64,000 nucleotides of DNA from positions 1 through 64,000 of the forward strand of contig JAEZVO010000068.1 of assembly GCA_023443125.1 (NCBI GenBank), in the 5' to 3' direction. This stretch comes from Actinomycetes bacterium (lineage in GTDB: Bacteria; Actinomycetota; Actinomycetes; Propionibacteriales; Propionibacteriaceae). Both the position numbers and the translations under genes were made by a program. Within the stretch, counting starts at the first letter, position 1; each line of letters starts with the position of its first letter. The notes under the pieces were generated by a model. That model was not told where the DNA came from. It did no database searches and worked only from the letters and a program-made list of their open reading frames with translations. Of this stretch, positions 34,058-43,226 are shown one piece after another.

Positions 34058-35818
34058 GTGTCTTCTGCAGGCTTTGAGCACCTCTCTCCCGCATATCCAC
34101 AGCGGGCGGCTTGGGGTACCGCGCAGAGTTTGCGCGCCTGGCAGGCGGAAGCGCTGGAGCTCTATCACGAGCAAGCACCGCAAGATTTTCTCACCGTCGC
34201 AACGCCCGGTGCAGGCAAAACTACGTTCGCGCTGCGCGTCGCGAAAGACCTCCTCGAACGACGCGAAGTCAAGCGCATCATCGTTGTCGCCCCCACCGAA
34301 CACCTCAAGGTGCAGTGGGCCGACGCCGCCGGCCGTGTGGGCATCCATCTCGACCCCGGCAATACCGCGAAGCGTGGCCGCTCGAAGGAATACGTCGGCT
34401 CCACCATGACCTACGCCGGCGTTGCTGTGCGCCCTTGGGTGTATGAAGGCATCTGTTTGAGCCAAGACACGCTCGTGATCCTCGACGAGGTCCACCACGC
34501 TGGCGACTCCCTCAGCTGGGGAGACGCGCTCACCGAAGCGTTCGGCTACGCCAAGCGCCGCCTCATGCTCACCGGTACGCCGTTTCGCTCCGACGACAAC
34601 CCCATCCCCTTCGTCACCTACGACGAACTGCCAGACGGCACCCGCATGAGTCATGCCGACTACACCTACGGGTACGCCGATGCACTGAAAGACAATGTCG
34701 TACGCCCTGTTGTATTCATGAACTACGGCGGCCCGATGCGGTGGTGCACGAAGGCCGGCGACGAGGTGGCCGCAAATCTCGGCGAACCCCTCACCAAAGA
34801 TCTCACCGCACATGCATGGCGCACTGCACTCGACCCGAAGGGCGAATGGATCTCCGCCGTATTGGCGGCCGCAAATACGCGGCTGAGCGAAACCCGTCGG
34901 CACGTTCCCGACGCGGGCGGCCTCGTGATTGCTTCCGACCAAACCACAGCCCGCGCCTACGCCCGCGTACTGGAGTCCATCACCAACGAGAAACCCACCC
35001 TGGTGCTCTCCGACGAGGCGAAATCCTCGGAACGCATTGACGAGTTCAGCGCCGGCGATAGCCGCTGGATGGTGGCTGTACGCATGGTCTCCGAAGGCGT
35101 CGACGTGCCTCGGCTCGCGGTTGGCGTCTACGCCACCGCTACGCAAACACCGCTGTTTTTTGCTCAGGCCGTCGGGCGCTTCGTCCGGCTGCGTCGTCGT
35201 GGTGAGCTGGCGACGGTCTTCCTGCCGACGGTGCCGATCATCCTCTCGCACGCCAGCTCGCTGGAGCGTCAACGCGATCACGTGCTGGGCCGCCCCAAAA
35301 ACGATGACGAGGCGCTGTGGAGCGAATCCGAGGCCGAGCTGGCCGAGGCAAACCGCTCGGAGAACGCAGCCGACGAGCTTCTCGGCAGCTTCGAGGCGAT
35401 GGAGTCGAATGCGACGTTCGACCACGTCTTATTCGATTCCCAGCAGTACGGGCTGTTCGCCGAACCACAGTCGGCGGATGAACAGGAGTACCTGGGGTTG
35501 CCGGGTCTGCTCGATGCGGAACAAGTCAGCGTGCTGCTGGCGGATCGGCAGCGCCGGCAGTTGCGCCGTCGGGAACGCCAAACCAAGCGCAAACCTGAGG
35601 TGGCGCTCCACCGAGCAATGGCGGATCGACGCAAGAAGCTGAACTCGTTGGTGTCTCAGTACGCGCGGCTGCGCAGCGTCCCTCACTCGCATGTGCACGC
35701 CGATCTTCGACGTCAATGCGGCGGCCCACCACTGGCCAAGGCATCCAAGGATCAGGTAGAGGATCGCATTCGTATGGTCAATGATTGGCTTTCTGGCCGT
35801 TCCGACGGCCCGCGATAG
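34058..35818 (+). CDS. DEAD/DEAH-box superfamily II helicase
   Basis: The 586-aa protein has a Walker A motif TVATPGAGKTTFALR (about 45-60) and an Ia motif VVAPTEHLKVQW. A DEVHH Walker B follows near 147, then LTGTPFRSDD (motif III). A C-terminal RecA fold has SEGVDVPRLAVGVYATAT and AQAVGRFVRLRRRGEL (motif VI). The form resembles XPB/Ssl2-like repair or nucleic-acid helicases of actinobacteria. No nuclease domain is fused. It starts with GTG 34058. TAGAGT eight bases upstream could be a -10 box of a leaderless mRNA. Substrate and pathway are unknown. Confidence 0.85.
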   Translation: MSSAGFEHLSPAYPQRAAWGTAQSLRAWQAEALELYHEQAPQDFLTVATPGAGKTTFALRVAKDLLERREVKRIIVVAPTEHLKVQWADAAGRVGIHLDPGNTAKRGRSKEYVGSTMTYAGVAVRPWVYEGICLSQDTLVILDEVHHAGDSLSWGDALTEAFGYAKRRLMLTGTPFRSDDNPIPFVTYDELPDGTRMSHADYTYGYADALKDNVVRPVVFMNYGGPMRWCTKAGDEVAANLGEPLTKDLTAHAWRTALDPKGEWISAVLAAANTRLSETRRHVPDAGGLVIASDQTTARAYARVLESITNEKPTLVLSDEAKSSERIDEFSAGDSRWMVAVRMVSEGVDVPRLAVGVYATATQTPLFFAQAVGRFVRLRRRGELATVFLPTVPIILSHASSLERQRDHVLGRPKNDDEALWSESEAELAEANRSENAADELLGSFEAMESNATFDHVLFDSQQYGLFAEPQSADEQEYLGLPGLLDAEQVSVLLADRQRRQLRRRERQTKRKPEVALHRAMADRRKKLNSLVSQYARLRSVPHSHVHADLRRQCGGPPLAKASKDQVEDRIRMVNDWLSGRSDGPR

Positions 35819-35827
35819 GCTAGTCAG

Positions 35828-37021
35828 ATGACTCCCCCCAGCTCGAAGTCGACCGCGACGCCAGCCCCCTCGGTACGGGGCAAGGCTGCGCTCATCAAGC
35901 GTTTCCGCGCTGTGAGCAGCGGCATCAACACCGCCGTGATCGCAGCCCTCGACGAGAATTACCCATGGTTCAAAGGGCTCGACGCCGATTCTCGCTCCTG
36001 GATATCCATGGTGGCGCGCACGGGCATCGACGGCTTCGTGAGCTGGTTCTCCGGAGAACACTTCGACCCAGAAACCATCTTCGAGGCAGCACCCCGGCTC
36101 ATGGCCCGGCGCATCAATCTCGGTCAGACGGTCGATCTGGTGCGCACGACGACCACCGTCGTCGAGGAGCAAATCCGGGAGCTGCTGCCCCGCAACGACC
36201 GCCCTGCGCTACAGGTGGCCATCCTCCAATACACGCGCGAGGTGGCCTTCGCCGCCGCAGGCGTGTACGCCCGTGCTGCCGAGGCCCGTGGCGCCTGGGA
36301 TTCACGCATCGAAGCCTCCGTCATCGACGCCGTCGTCCGTGGAGAAACCGACGAGTCCGTCATCTCTCGAGCGTCCACGCTCGGGTGGCACAACGACAAC
36401 AAGGTAGTGGTGCTGGTTGCCACGGCCGAGCACGACGAGGGCATCGATCCGCTCCGACGCGCCAGTGCCAAAGCCGGGTTCGACCTACTCGCGACGGTGC
36501 AGGGCGAGCGCCTCGTGTGCATCCTGGGTGGCCAGGCGGTGACGACCCCCGTAGAAACCGCGCGAGCCATCGAACCGCTCATCGGTCATATCGGGGATGG
36601 GCCCATCATCATTGGCCCCATCGTCCCCTCCCTCGCCGACGCCAGCCGCTCAGCGCGGGAGGCAGCGTCGGGGTATCGTGCCGCCCGGGCCTGGCCTGAG
36701 GGGCCGCGCATCATGCTGTCATCCGACCTGCTGCCAGAGCGGGCGCTTGCAGGCGACGGCCACGCCCGCCGCGCGCTGGGCATCGATCTCTACGAACAGC
36801 TCGGTGCCCACCACGATCTGCTGGAGACGGTCGTCAATTTCCTCGACCACGGCTCATCCATGGAAGCCACGGCACGCGCCATGTACGTGCACCCCAACAC
36901 GGTGCGCTATCGATTGAAGCGGATCGCGGAGATCACCGGCTACAACCCTTCCAACGCCCGTGAGGCCTACATCTTGCGCATGGCCGTCACCCTTGGTCGG
37001 CTGCACACGAAACACCAGTGA
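35828..37021 (+). CDS. fasR: PucR/CdaR-type regulator of fatty-acid synthesis, FasR
   Basis: The 397-aa protein ends in a PucR-type helix-turn-helix (MEATARAMYVHPNTVRYRLK). The upstream region is GGDEF-like/PucR-like with RGETDESVISRASTLGWHN. A PucR regulator directly before fabD-fabH-acpP-fabF is the established FasR arrangement in actinomycetes, where it activates that operon. The symbol is assigned from this context plus the domain. TAGGCT six bases upstream of ATG 35828 suggests a leaderless transcript. A nested inverted repeat after the gene is a candidate binding site. Confidence 0.85.
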   Translation: MTPPSSKSTATPAPSVRGKAALIKRFRAVSSGINTAVIAALDENYPWFKGLDADSRSWISMVARTGIDGFVSWFSGEHFDPETIFEAAPRLMARRINLGQTVDLVRTTTTVVEEQIRELLPRNDRPALQVAILQYTREVAFAAAGVYARAAEARGAWDSRIEASVIDAVVRGETDESVISRASTLGWHNDNKVVVLVATAEHDEGIDPLRRASAKAGFDLLATVQGERLVCILGGQAVTTPVETARAIEPLIGHIGDGPIIIGPIVPSLADASRSAREAASGYRAARAWPEGPRIMLSSDLLPERALAGDGHARRALGIDLYEQLGAHHDLLETVVNFLDHGSSMEATARAMYVHPNTVRYRLKRIAEITGYNPSNAREAYILRMAVTLGRLHTKHQ

Positions 37022-37054
37022 CTGTTAGGAACTGCACAACTCCTCCACGCCGAG

Positions 37055-37105
37055 AACCGCGATTTTTCCGCACCGCTTTGTGGGCTCTCCACAAATCACG
37101 CGGTT
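37055..37105. promoter_or_regulatory. Nested inverted repeat upstream of fabD, candidate FasR operator
   Basis: The inner arms TTTGTGG (37077-37083) and CCACAAA (37089-37095) are perfect, with a five-base centre. The outer arms AACCGCGATTT (37055-37065) and AAATCACGCGGTT (37093-37105) match except for two inserted bases. The location is between fasR and fabD. It could alternatively be a weak fasR terminator, but no T-run follows. Confidence 0.45.
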
Positions 37106-37154
37106 GTATTTTCGTGTTGGTCACTGCGCTTTCCAAGCGGTGTGATCAGGCAGA

Positions 37155-38072
37155 GTGAATGACGTGTTAGCAATCGTTGCGCCTGGTCAAGGCGCCCAGA
37201 AACCCGGGTTCCTCGCCCCTTGGCTCGAGAACGACGTCTTCGCGTCGACGCTCGCCGAGTTCTCCGAGGCCACCAAACTGGACCTTGCCCACCTCGGTTC
37301 CCACGCCGACGATGACACCATCCGTGACACGGCCGTCGCGCAGCCGCTGCTCGTCGCCGCCGCGCTTGCCGCCGCACGCGCGCTCGACGTCGAACCACAT
37401 CTCGTCGCTGGCCACTCCGTCGGAGAGCTCGCCGCGCTCGCGCTCGCTGGCGTTGTCACCGACGCCGAAGCCGCAGCCTTGGTGGCCGTCCGTGGGCGAG
37501 CGATGGCAGAGGCCGCCGCGCACCGCCCGACGGGCATGACCGCCGTCGTGGGAGGCGACGCCGACGAGGTGCTCGCCGCCATCGAGGCTGCGGGGCTGAC
37601 CCCTGCGAACCACAACGGCACGGGGCAGATTGTGGCTGCGGGCACCGTCGAGCAGCTCGAGGCCCTGGCCGAGCACCCTCCGCACCGCGCCAGACTCATG
37701 CCGCTCGCCGTCGCCGGCGCGTTCCACACGGTGCATATGCAGCCTGCTGTCGAGGCCCTTGCACATGCCGCTGCCCAGATCCGCCCCCAACAGCCCCGTG
37801 TCACGGTGCTGTCCAACCGCGACGGAGCCTCCGTCGCCGACGGTGCCGACGCGCTCGAGCGGATCGTGCAGCAGGTTGCGCATCCGGTGCGCTGGGACCA
37901 GTGCATGGACACCATGCGCACGCTCGGGGTCACCGGCATCCTGGAACTCACCCCAGCCGGAACCCTCACCCGCATCGCCAAGCGCAACCTTCGCGACGCA
38001 GAGGTCTTTGATCTGAACACCCCCGACCAACTCGACGATGCACGCGCCTTCGCACAGGCCCACCACCGCTGA
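37155..38072 (+). CDS. fabD: Malonyl-CoA:ACP transacylase
   Basis: Loads malonate onto ACP for FASII. The 305-aa protein has GQGAQKPGFL near the N terminus, the nucleophile motif GHSVGEL (Ser about 93) and GAFHTVHMQPAVEAL with the catalytic His. GTG 37155 has AGG four bases upstream; GTG 37164 would match homologues beginning MLAIVAPGQ equally well. First gene of the fabD-fabH-acpP-fabF block. Confidence 0.94.
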   Translation: MNDVLAIVAPGQGAQKPGFLAPWLENDVFASTLAEFSEATKLDLAHLGSHADDDTIRDTAVAQPLLVAAALAAARALDVEPHLVAGHSVGELAALALAGVVTDAEAAALVAVRGRAMAEAAAHRPTGMTAVVGGDADEVLAAIEAAGLTPANHNGTGQIVAAGTVEQLEALAEHPPHRARLMPLAVAGAFHTVHMQPAVEALAHAAAQIRPQQPRVTVLSNRDGASVADGADALERIVQQVAHPVRWDQCMDTMRTLGVTGILELTPAGTLTRIAKRNLRDAEVFDLNTPDQLDDARAFAQAHHR

Positions 38073-38082
38073 GGAACTCATC

Positions 38083-39063
38083 ATGACTATCACCATCCCT
38101 CAGGGATCGCAGTACAGCCGCATCATGTCGATTGGCGGAGCCCGCCCGAGCCGCGTCGTGACGAACGAAGAGATGTGCACGATGATCGATTCCACGCCTG
38201 AGTGGATCGAGCAGCGTACTGGCATCACGCAGCGACGTTGGGTCGGCGAAGGCGAGGACGCACTCACCCTGGCCGAGACGGCATCGACGAAGGCCCTCGA
38301 CCGCGCGAACCTCACCCCTGCCGACATCGACACGCTCATCGTGTCGACGGTGTCGCACTACGTCCAGACCCCGTCGATGGCGGCCATCCTTGCCGACAAC
38401 CTCGGCATGTCGAATCCCGCCGTGTTCGACATCTCCGCAGCATGCGCCGGATTCAGCTACGCCCTCGCCATCGCTGACTCTCTCGTGCGCGCCGGCACTG
38501 CGAAGCACGTGCTCATCGTCAGCTCTGAAGTGCTGAGCGAGTACACCGACATCGCCGACCGCAGCACCGCGTTCTTGTTTGGCGACGGAGCCGGCGCCGC
38601 GGTGGTGGGCCCGAGCGACGCCCCCGCGATTGGCCCGACGGTGTGGGGCTCGGATCCGGCCGCGCACCAGGTGATCGAAATCGACGACTGGCGCAACACC
38701 GACCGCCACCCGTACATCCACATGGAGGGACGCGCCGTTTTTCGCTGGGCGACGACCGTCATCGCCGAGAAAGCCAAAGAAGCCCTCGCGCGCAGCGGTG
38801 TCACCGCAGACGAACTCGACGTGTTCATCCCCCACCAGGCCAACAACCGGATCACCGATTCGATGTTGCGCCACCTAGGACTCCCCGACGATGTTGTTGT
38901 TGCCCGAGACATCGTCGATATGGGAAATACGTCCGCGGCATCTATCCCGCTGGCGATCGAGGCACTGCTGGAATCCGGGCAGGCCACGAGCGGGCAGACC
39001 GCACTTATCATCGGTTTCGGGGCGGGTCTGGTCTTCGGAGGCCAGGTCATCACCCTGCCGTGA
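38083..39063 (+). CDS. fabH: 3-oxoacyl-ACP synthase III
   Basis: Starts fatty-acid chains by condensing acyl-CoA with malonyl-ACP. The 326-aa protein has the catalytic Cys in ISAACAGFSYALA. His is in FIPHQANNRI and Asn in DMGNTSAASIPLAI, the FabH triad. ATG 38083 has GAGGA seven bases upstream and lies ten bases after fabD. In actinobacteria FabH often prefers branched or propionyl primers; this cannot be read here. Confidence 0.95.
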   Translation: MTITIPQGSQYSRIMSIGGARPSRVVTNEEMCTMIDSTPEWIEQRTGITQRRWVGEGEDALTLAETASTKALDRANLTPADIDTLIVSTVSHYVQTPSMAAILADNLGMSNPAVFDISAACAGFSYALAIADSLVRAGTAKHVLIVSSEVLSEYTDIADRSTAFLFGDGAGAAVVGPSDAPAIGPTVWGSDPAAHQVIEIDDWRNTDRHPYIHMEGRAVFRWATTVIAEKAKEALARSGVTADELDVFIPHQANNRITDSMLRHLGLPDDVVVARDIVDMGNTSAASIPLAIEALLESGQATSGQTALIIGFGAGLVFGGQVITLP

Positions 39064-39099
39064 ACGTTGCACAACCACAACCAATAAAAGGAGCCTTCC

Positions 39100-39345
39100 A
39101 TGGCAAGCACTGAAGAAATCCGCGCCACCCTCGCCGAGATCGTGAACGACCTCGCCGGCACCGCCGTCGAAGATGTGCAACTCGACAAGTCGTTCGTCGA
39201 CGACCTCGGCGTCGACTCCCTGTCGATGGTAGAAATCATCTACGAATGCGAGGAGCGCTTCGGCGTCGAAATCCCCGACGAAGATTCCAAGGATCTGAAG
39301 ACCGTGGGTGACGCCGTCGCCTACATCGAAAACGCGCAGCGCTGA
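39100..39345 (+). CDS. acpP: Acyl carrier protein
   Basis: An 81-aa acidic helical carrier. The phosphopantetheine serine is in DDLGVDSLSMVEIIYECEE. It carries intermediates for FabD, FabH and FabF in the same operon. AAAGGAG lies before the ATG. A strong hairpin follows six bases after its stop codon and may raise ACP over FabF. Confidence 0.96.
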   Translation: MASTEEIRATLAEIVNDLAGTAVEDVQLDKSFVDDLGVDSLSMVEIIYECEERFGVEIPDEDSKDLKTVGDAVAYIENAQR

Positions 39346-39351
39346 CCACCT

Positions 39352-39378
39352 GGTGGGGCGCCCACGAAGCGCCCCACC
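39352..39378 (+). terminator. Hairpin between acpP and fabF, candidate partial terminator
   Basis: A perfect 10-bp stem GGTGGGGCGC (39352-39361) / GCGCCCCACC (39369-39378) with a seven-base loop is followed by TTCCCTTCTTATCTT. The pyrimidine tail is not a pure T-run, so read-through into fabF is likely. Confidence 0.65.
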
Positions 39379-39415
39379 TTCCCTTCTTATCTTGAGCATC
39401 CCCAAGGAGCTTGTC

Positions 39416-40672
39416 ATGAATACCCCCACCGTCGTCGTCACTGGTCTCGGCGCCACTACCCCGCTGGGCACGGATGTCGCCTCCACATGGGAGGGCATGC
39501 TCGCCGGGCGATCCGGTGTACACAGCTTGCAACACGACTGGGCTACTGACCTGCCCACCACGATTGCAGCCGAGGTCGTGGGGGATCCCTCGGAGGTGCT
39601 CCCCCGCGTCGAGATGCGCAAGCTCGACCGCTCCACCCAGCTCGCGATCATTGCCGCCCAGCAGGCCTGGGAGGATGCCGGGTTTGAGTCCCATCCTGAC
39701 AACGCCGTCAACCGCGATCGCCTCGGCGTGTGTGCCGCGACGGGCATCGGCGGGTTGGAGACCATCATCGGGCAGTGGGACGTCCTGAAGGAGAAAGGCA
39801 TCCGTCGCGTCTCCCCCTTCACGATTCCCATGCTCATGGCCAACGCTCCCGCGTCGAACATCGGGCTGCGCATCGGCGCCCGTGCCGGCGTTCACACACC
39901 GGTTTCGGCGTGCGCATCCTCCAATGAGGCCATCTCGCTCGGCATCGACATGCTCCACCTCGGGCGCGCGGACGTCGTCGTGGCCGGTGGCGCCGAAGCC
40001 GTCATTCATCCGTTCGCGATGGCGGCGTTCGGGCAGATGCAGGCGCTGTCTCGTCGTAACGATGAGCCGACGCGCGCATCCCGCCCCTGGGACGTCGACC
40101 GCGACGGTTTCGTCATGGCGGAAGGTGCCGCGATCCTGGTGTTAGAAACCCTGGAACACGCGCAGGCACGCGGCGCCAAAATCTACGGCACTCTCCGTGC
40201 GGCTGGCATCACCGCAGACTCGCACGACCTCGTGCAGCCTGACCCCGACGGGTACGGGCAGTCGCAGGCCATGATCAAGGGGCTTCGCGAGGCAGACCTC
40301 AGCCCTGCCGACGTGGTGCATGTGAATGCGCATGGCACGTCGACACCGCAAGGCGACGTCACGGAAGCCGGATCAATCCGCACGGCGCTGGGCGACGACA
40401 CGCAGGCCGTGGTGACGTCGACGAAATCCATGACCGGGCATCTCCTCGGCGGAGCGGGCGCGCTTGAGACGCTTGCGAGCGTACTCGCGTTGCGTCACCG
40501 AGTGGTGCCGCCGACGATCAACCTCGAGCAGGAGGAGCCGGGCCTCGGCATCGATATCGCCAAGGAACCACGCTCCCTTCCCGACGGTGACCTCGCCGCA
40601 GTCAATAATTCCTTCGGGTTCGGCGGCCACAACGTCGCCATCGTGTGCACGAACGAACACGTCACTGACTAA
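39416..40672 (+). CDS. fabF: 3-oxoacyl-ACP synthase II
   Basis: Elongates acyl-ACP by condensation with malonyl-ACP. The 418-aa protein opens TPTVVVTGLGATTPLGTD. It has the active Cys in TPVSACASSNEAIS and the two His in NAHGTSTPQGD and FGFGGHNVAI. A perfect AAGGAG is seven bases before ATG 39416. Last gene of the FASII block. Confidence 0.96.
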   Translation: MNTPTVVVTGLGATTPLGTDVASTWEGMLAGRSGVHSLQHDWATDLPTTIAAEVVGDPSEVLPRVEMRKLDRSTQLAIIAAQQAWEDAGFESHPDNAVNRDRLGVCAATGIGGLETIIGQWDVLKEKGIRRVSPFTIPMLMANAPASNIGLRIGARAGVHTPVSACASSNEAISLGIDMLHLGRADVVVAGGAEAVIHPFAMAAFGQMQALSRRNDEPTRASRPWDVDRDGFVMAEGAAILVLETLEHAQARGAKIYGTLRAAGITADSHDLVQPDPDGYGQSQAMIKGLREADLSPADVVHVNAHGTSTPQGDVTEAGSIRTALGDDTQAVVTSTKSMTGHLLGGAGALETLASVLALRHRVVPPTINLEQEEPGLGIDIAKEPRSLPDGDLAAVNNSFGFGGHNVAIVCTNEHVTD

Positions 40673-40689
40673 GGCATAAGGAAGCACAA

Positions 40690-40717
40690 AGCCCCCACGC
40701 GTCGAGCGCGGGGACGC
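40690..40717 (-). terminator. Weak stem-loop after the DUF3145 gene
   Basis: On the minus strand CCCCGCG pairs with CGCGTGGGG across CTCGA, with one bulged T, and is followed by GCTTTG. It may serve both fabF and the convergent DUF3145 gene. The tract is short, so the call is weak. Confidence 0.35.
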
Positions 40718-40718
40718 G

Positions 40719-41216
40719 TCACACCACCTGGTGCAGCCAACGTACGGGAGCGTCCTCGGATGCGTGGCGGAAGTACTCGAGTTCCTCGTCCCACGGGGCG
40801 CCGAGGAGGCCGTCGAGTGCGTGGTACAAATCCCCCGACGCGGCGGCCTGCCGCAGGCGGTCTTCCGAGACGAGCATGTCGCCGTGCACGCCCACCGTCG
40901 CGCAAAAGGATCCGAGGGCTGGGGTGAACATGAAGCGCTGCCCGTCGCAGCCCTTCGACGGCTCCTCGGTTACTTCAAATCGCACTCTGCCCAGACGAGC
41001 CAACGCGCTGGCGAGGAGTGCACCGGTGCCGGGTGCTCCGACCCAGGAGAGTTCCGCACAGGTGGAACCAGGTTCTGCCGGTTGGTTGATCCAAGCGAAC
41101 TTCGCCGGCGCTTGCGTAGCACCAGCCACTGCCCACTCGACATGAGGGCGCAGCGCGGCTGGCGTCGAGTGGATGAAGACCATGCCTCGCGCCTGCTGTG
41201 TCGTCGATGCGTTCAC
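40719..41216 (-). CDS. DUF3145 family protein
   Basis: A 165-aa actinobacterial protein of unknown function, recognised by GMVFIHSTPAALRPHVEWAV and by FTPALGSFCATVGVHGDMLV and GDLYHALDGLLGAPWDEELE. It begins with GTG 41216, with AGGAGG five bases upstream. In this phylum it commonly follows the fab cluster, as here, on the opposite strand. Its conserved Cys and Trp residues suggest a compact alpha/beta fold; nothing more can be supported. Confidence 0.8.
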   Translation of the reverse strand: MNASTTQQARGMVFIHSTPAALRPHVEWAVAGATQAPAKFAWINQPAEPGSTCAELSWVGAPGTGALLASALARLGRVRFEVTEEPSKGCDGQRFMFTPALGSFCATVGVHGDMLVSEDRLRQAAASGDLYHALDGLLGAPWDEELEYFRHASEDAPVRWLHQVV

Positions 41217-41353
41217 TTGTACCTCCTGGTCGGCCTTGATTGCCTTCCCCTGCGATCACGAATCGACCAGGTGCCTTCATCTTGCCCCACAGCTTCCCAT
41301 GAAACAAGCCGTGAGGGTCCGCCAGCGGTCCCACTCGCTTTTCCCGAACTGAG

Positions 41354-41381
41354 TTGACGAGCTTGCCGGATCGGACATAGT
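41354..41381 (+). promoter_or_regulatory. Candidate promoter of a leaderless S9 peptidase mRNA
   Basis: TTGACG (41354-41359) and CATAGT (41376-41381) are 16 bases apart. The expected transcription start falls on or next to the A of ATG 41389. No ribosome-binding site of normal spacing is present. Confidence 0.5.
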
Positions 41382-41388
41382 TAAGAGC

Positions 41389-43206
41389 ATGAGACTTCCA
41401 CTGGACTTCGTGATCAAGCGCCGCGACGCCATCTCCCAGGTGAGGGCGACGTCGTCGGGTGTCTATTGGCTCGCCAGCATCGCCGATCAGGATGGGCGCA
41501 CTACGGTTCGCCGGTGGCGCGACGGCGAGACCGTTGACCTCACTCCAGAGGCGAGCGTCCGCACTCGCGTGATGGAGTACGGAGGCGGCGCCTACGACGC
41601 GGAACACGACGCCGTCGTCTACAACGACGACCGCACCAACCAGGTGTTTCTGCTCGACGAGCACGGCGCTCGCCCGCTCACGCCCGAGCAGCATCGATAC
41701 TTCTACGCGGGCCTGCACGTGCAGCTCGCGGATGGGGTGGTCGTCGCGGTCCGGGAAGATCACGACGCGCCGGGCGAGCCGCGCACGGAGGTCGTCGCGC
41801 TGCCTCTCGACGAGGTATCTGAGGGCATCGTTGTTGCCACCGGCGCCGACTTCTACGCAGGACCCTGCATCCGCAACCGCGTCGTCGCATGGCAGCAGTG
41901 GGATCACCCCAACATGGGCTGGGATACGTCATCGATCTGGACGAAGAACCTCGACGACGACGAGCCCGCACGCGCAGTGTACGCATCCGACGGGGTGAGC
42001 GCACAGCGCCCGATGTGGCTGGCTGCAGGGAAGCTTGCGTACACCTCCGACGAGTCGGGGTTCTGGAACTGGCATGTTGTGGAAGACGGGCATCGCGCCA
42101 CATTTGCCGTCGATCACGACTGCGATACGCCGATCTGGGTTCTCGACCGGCCCGCGGCGTGCGCCGTCGGACCTGACCTGGTGGCCACCATCGAAATCGT
42201 CGATGGCTACGGGCGACTCGCGATGTGGCAGCCCTCCACCGGAGGCGTGACGTATCCGCTGCGCAGCACCGTCTGGATCGATTCCGTGGCCACCTTCGAC
42301 GACAAGCTCTACGCGGTTGCAGAATGGGCCGACCGCCCCGCAACGCTCGTGGCCATCTCGCCGACGGGCACCGTGGACGAGCTCGCCGGTGCCGGCGATG
42401 CTCCCTGTGTAGCGAAGATGGCCGCCCGGAAGGCCGGTGGAGCGCACTACTGGTTCGCGGCACCTCCTGGCGTCGAGCGTCCGCCGCTCATCGTGAAGAC
42501 CCACGGAGGGCCGACGGCGCAAGCCACCGCCGGGTACAGCGAGGAAATGCAGTTCTGGCTCTCACGCGGCTTCGCCGTCGCGGATGTGAACTACCGCGGA
42601 TCCACCGGCTTCGGGCGGGCCTACCGCGACGCACTGCGCGGCAAGTGGGGCGTGGCCGACGTCGAGGACGTCGTGGCGGCGGTGCGCGATCTGAGCGAGG
42701 CTGGCCTCGTCGACCCTGACCGCGTCGCCATCAAGGGTGGTTCTGCGGGCGGCTACACGACGCTGCAGGCGCTCGTCACCACCGACGTGTTCAGCGCCGG
42801 GCTCTCGCGCTACGGCATCGGCGATTTGGAGGCGCTCGTCAGCGACACCCACAAGTTCGAGTCGCGCTACCCCTACGGGCTGATCGGTGGCGAGTGGCCG
42901 GAGGCACGCGACCTCTACGTGGAGCGCTCCCCCATCCACCACCTCGACCAGCTCTCGACGCCGATGCTGATCATGCAAGGCCTGGAAGACAAGGTCGTGC
43001 CACCCAACCAGGCGTTCCAGATGGCCGACGCGGTGCGCGCGGCCGGCAAGCCGCTCGCGCTGCTGACGTTCGAGAAGGAGGGGCACGGCTTCCGCACCAT
43101 GGATGCGCGCGGGCGTGCGCTCGCCGCCGAGCTCAGCTTCTTGGAGCAGGTGTTCGGAATGCCGATCAGCGACGACATCCCATCGCTCGAGATCGAAAAC
43201 CTATAG
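41389..43206 (+). CDS. Prolyl-oligopeptidase family (S9) serine peptidase
   Basis: A 605-aa cytosolic peptidase with an N-terminal beta-propeller (repeats such as GGGAYDAEHDAVVYND and SGFWNWHVVEDG). A C-terminal alpha/beta hydrolase domain runs from about 355. The catalytic Ser is in IKGGSAGGYTTLQ, Asp in GLEDKVVPPNQ and His in KEGHGFRTMD. It is dipeptidyl or acylaminoacyl in type; the precise cleavage is unknown. No signal peptide is seen. Confidence 0.9.
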   Translation: MRLPLDFVIKRRDAISQVRATSSGVYWLASIADQDGRTTVRRWRDGETVDLTPEASVRTRVMEYGGGAYDAEHDAVVYNDDRTNQVFLLDEHGARPLTPEQHRYFYAGLHVQLADGVVVAVREDHDAPGEPRTEVVALPLDEVSEGIVVATGADFYAGPCIRNRVVAWQQWDHPNMGWDTSSIWTKNLDDDEPARAVYASDGVSAQRPMWLAAGKLAYTSDESGFWNWHVVEDGHRATFAVDHDCDTPIWVLDRPAACAVGPDLVATIEIVDGYGRLAMWQPSTGGVTYPLRSTVWIDSVATFDDKLYAVAEWADRPATLVAISPTGTVDELAGAGDAPCVAKMAARKAGGAHYWFAAPPGVERPPLIVKTHGGPTAQATAGYSEEMQFWLSRGFAVADVNYRGSTGFGRAYRDALRGKWGVADVEDVVAAVRDLSEAGLVDPDRVAIKGGSAGGYTTLQALVTTDVFSAGLSRYGIGDLEALVSDTHKFESRYPYGLIGGEWPEARDLYVERSPIHHLDQLSTPMLIMQGLEDKVVPPNQAFQMADAVRAAGKPLALLTFEKEGHGFRTMDARGRALAAELSFLEQVFGMPISDDIPSLEIENL

Positions 43207-43226
43207 CGACGGCGCCCGTCGCGGCC

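Noticed and set aside
43206..43222. GCGACGG/CCGTCGC stem between the S9 peptidase and yggS as a terminator
   Set aside because: Three-base loop, seven-base stem and no T-run; too weak to annotate.
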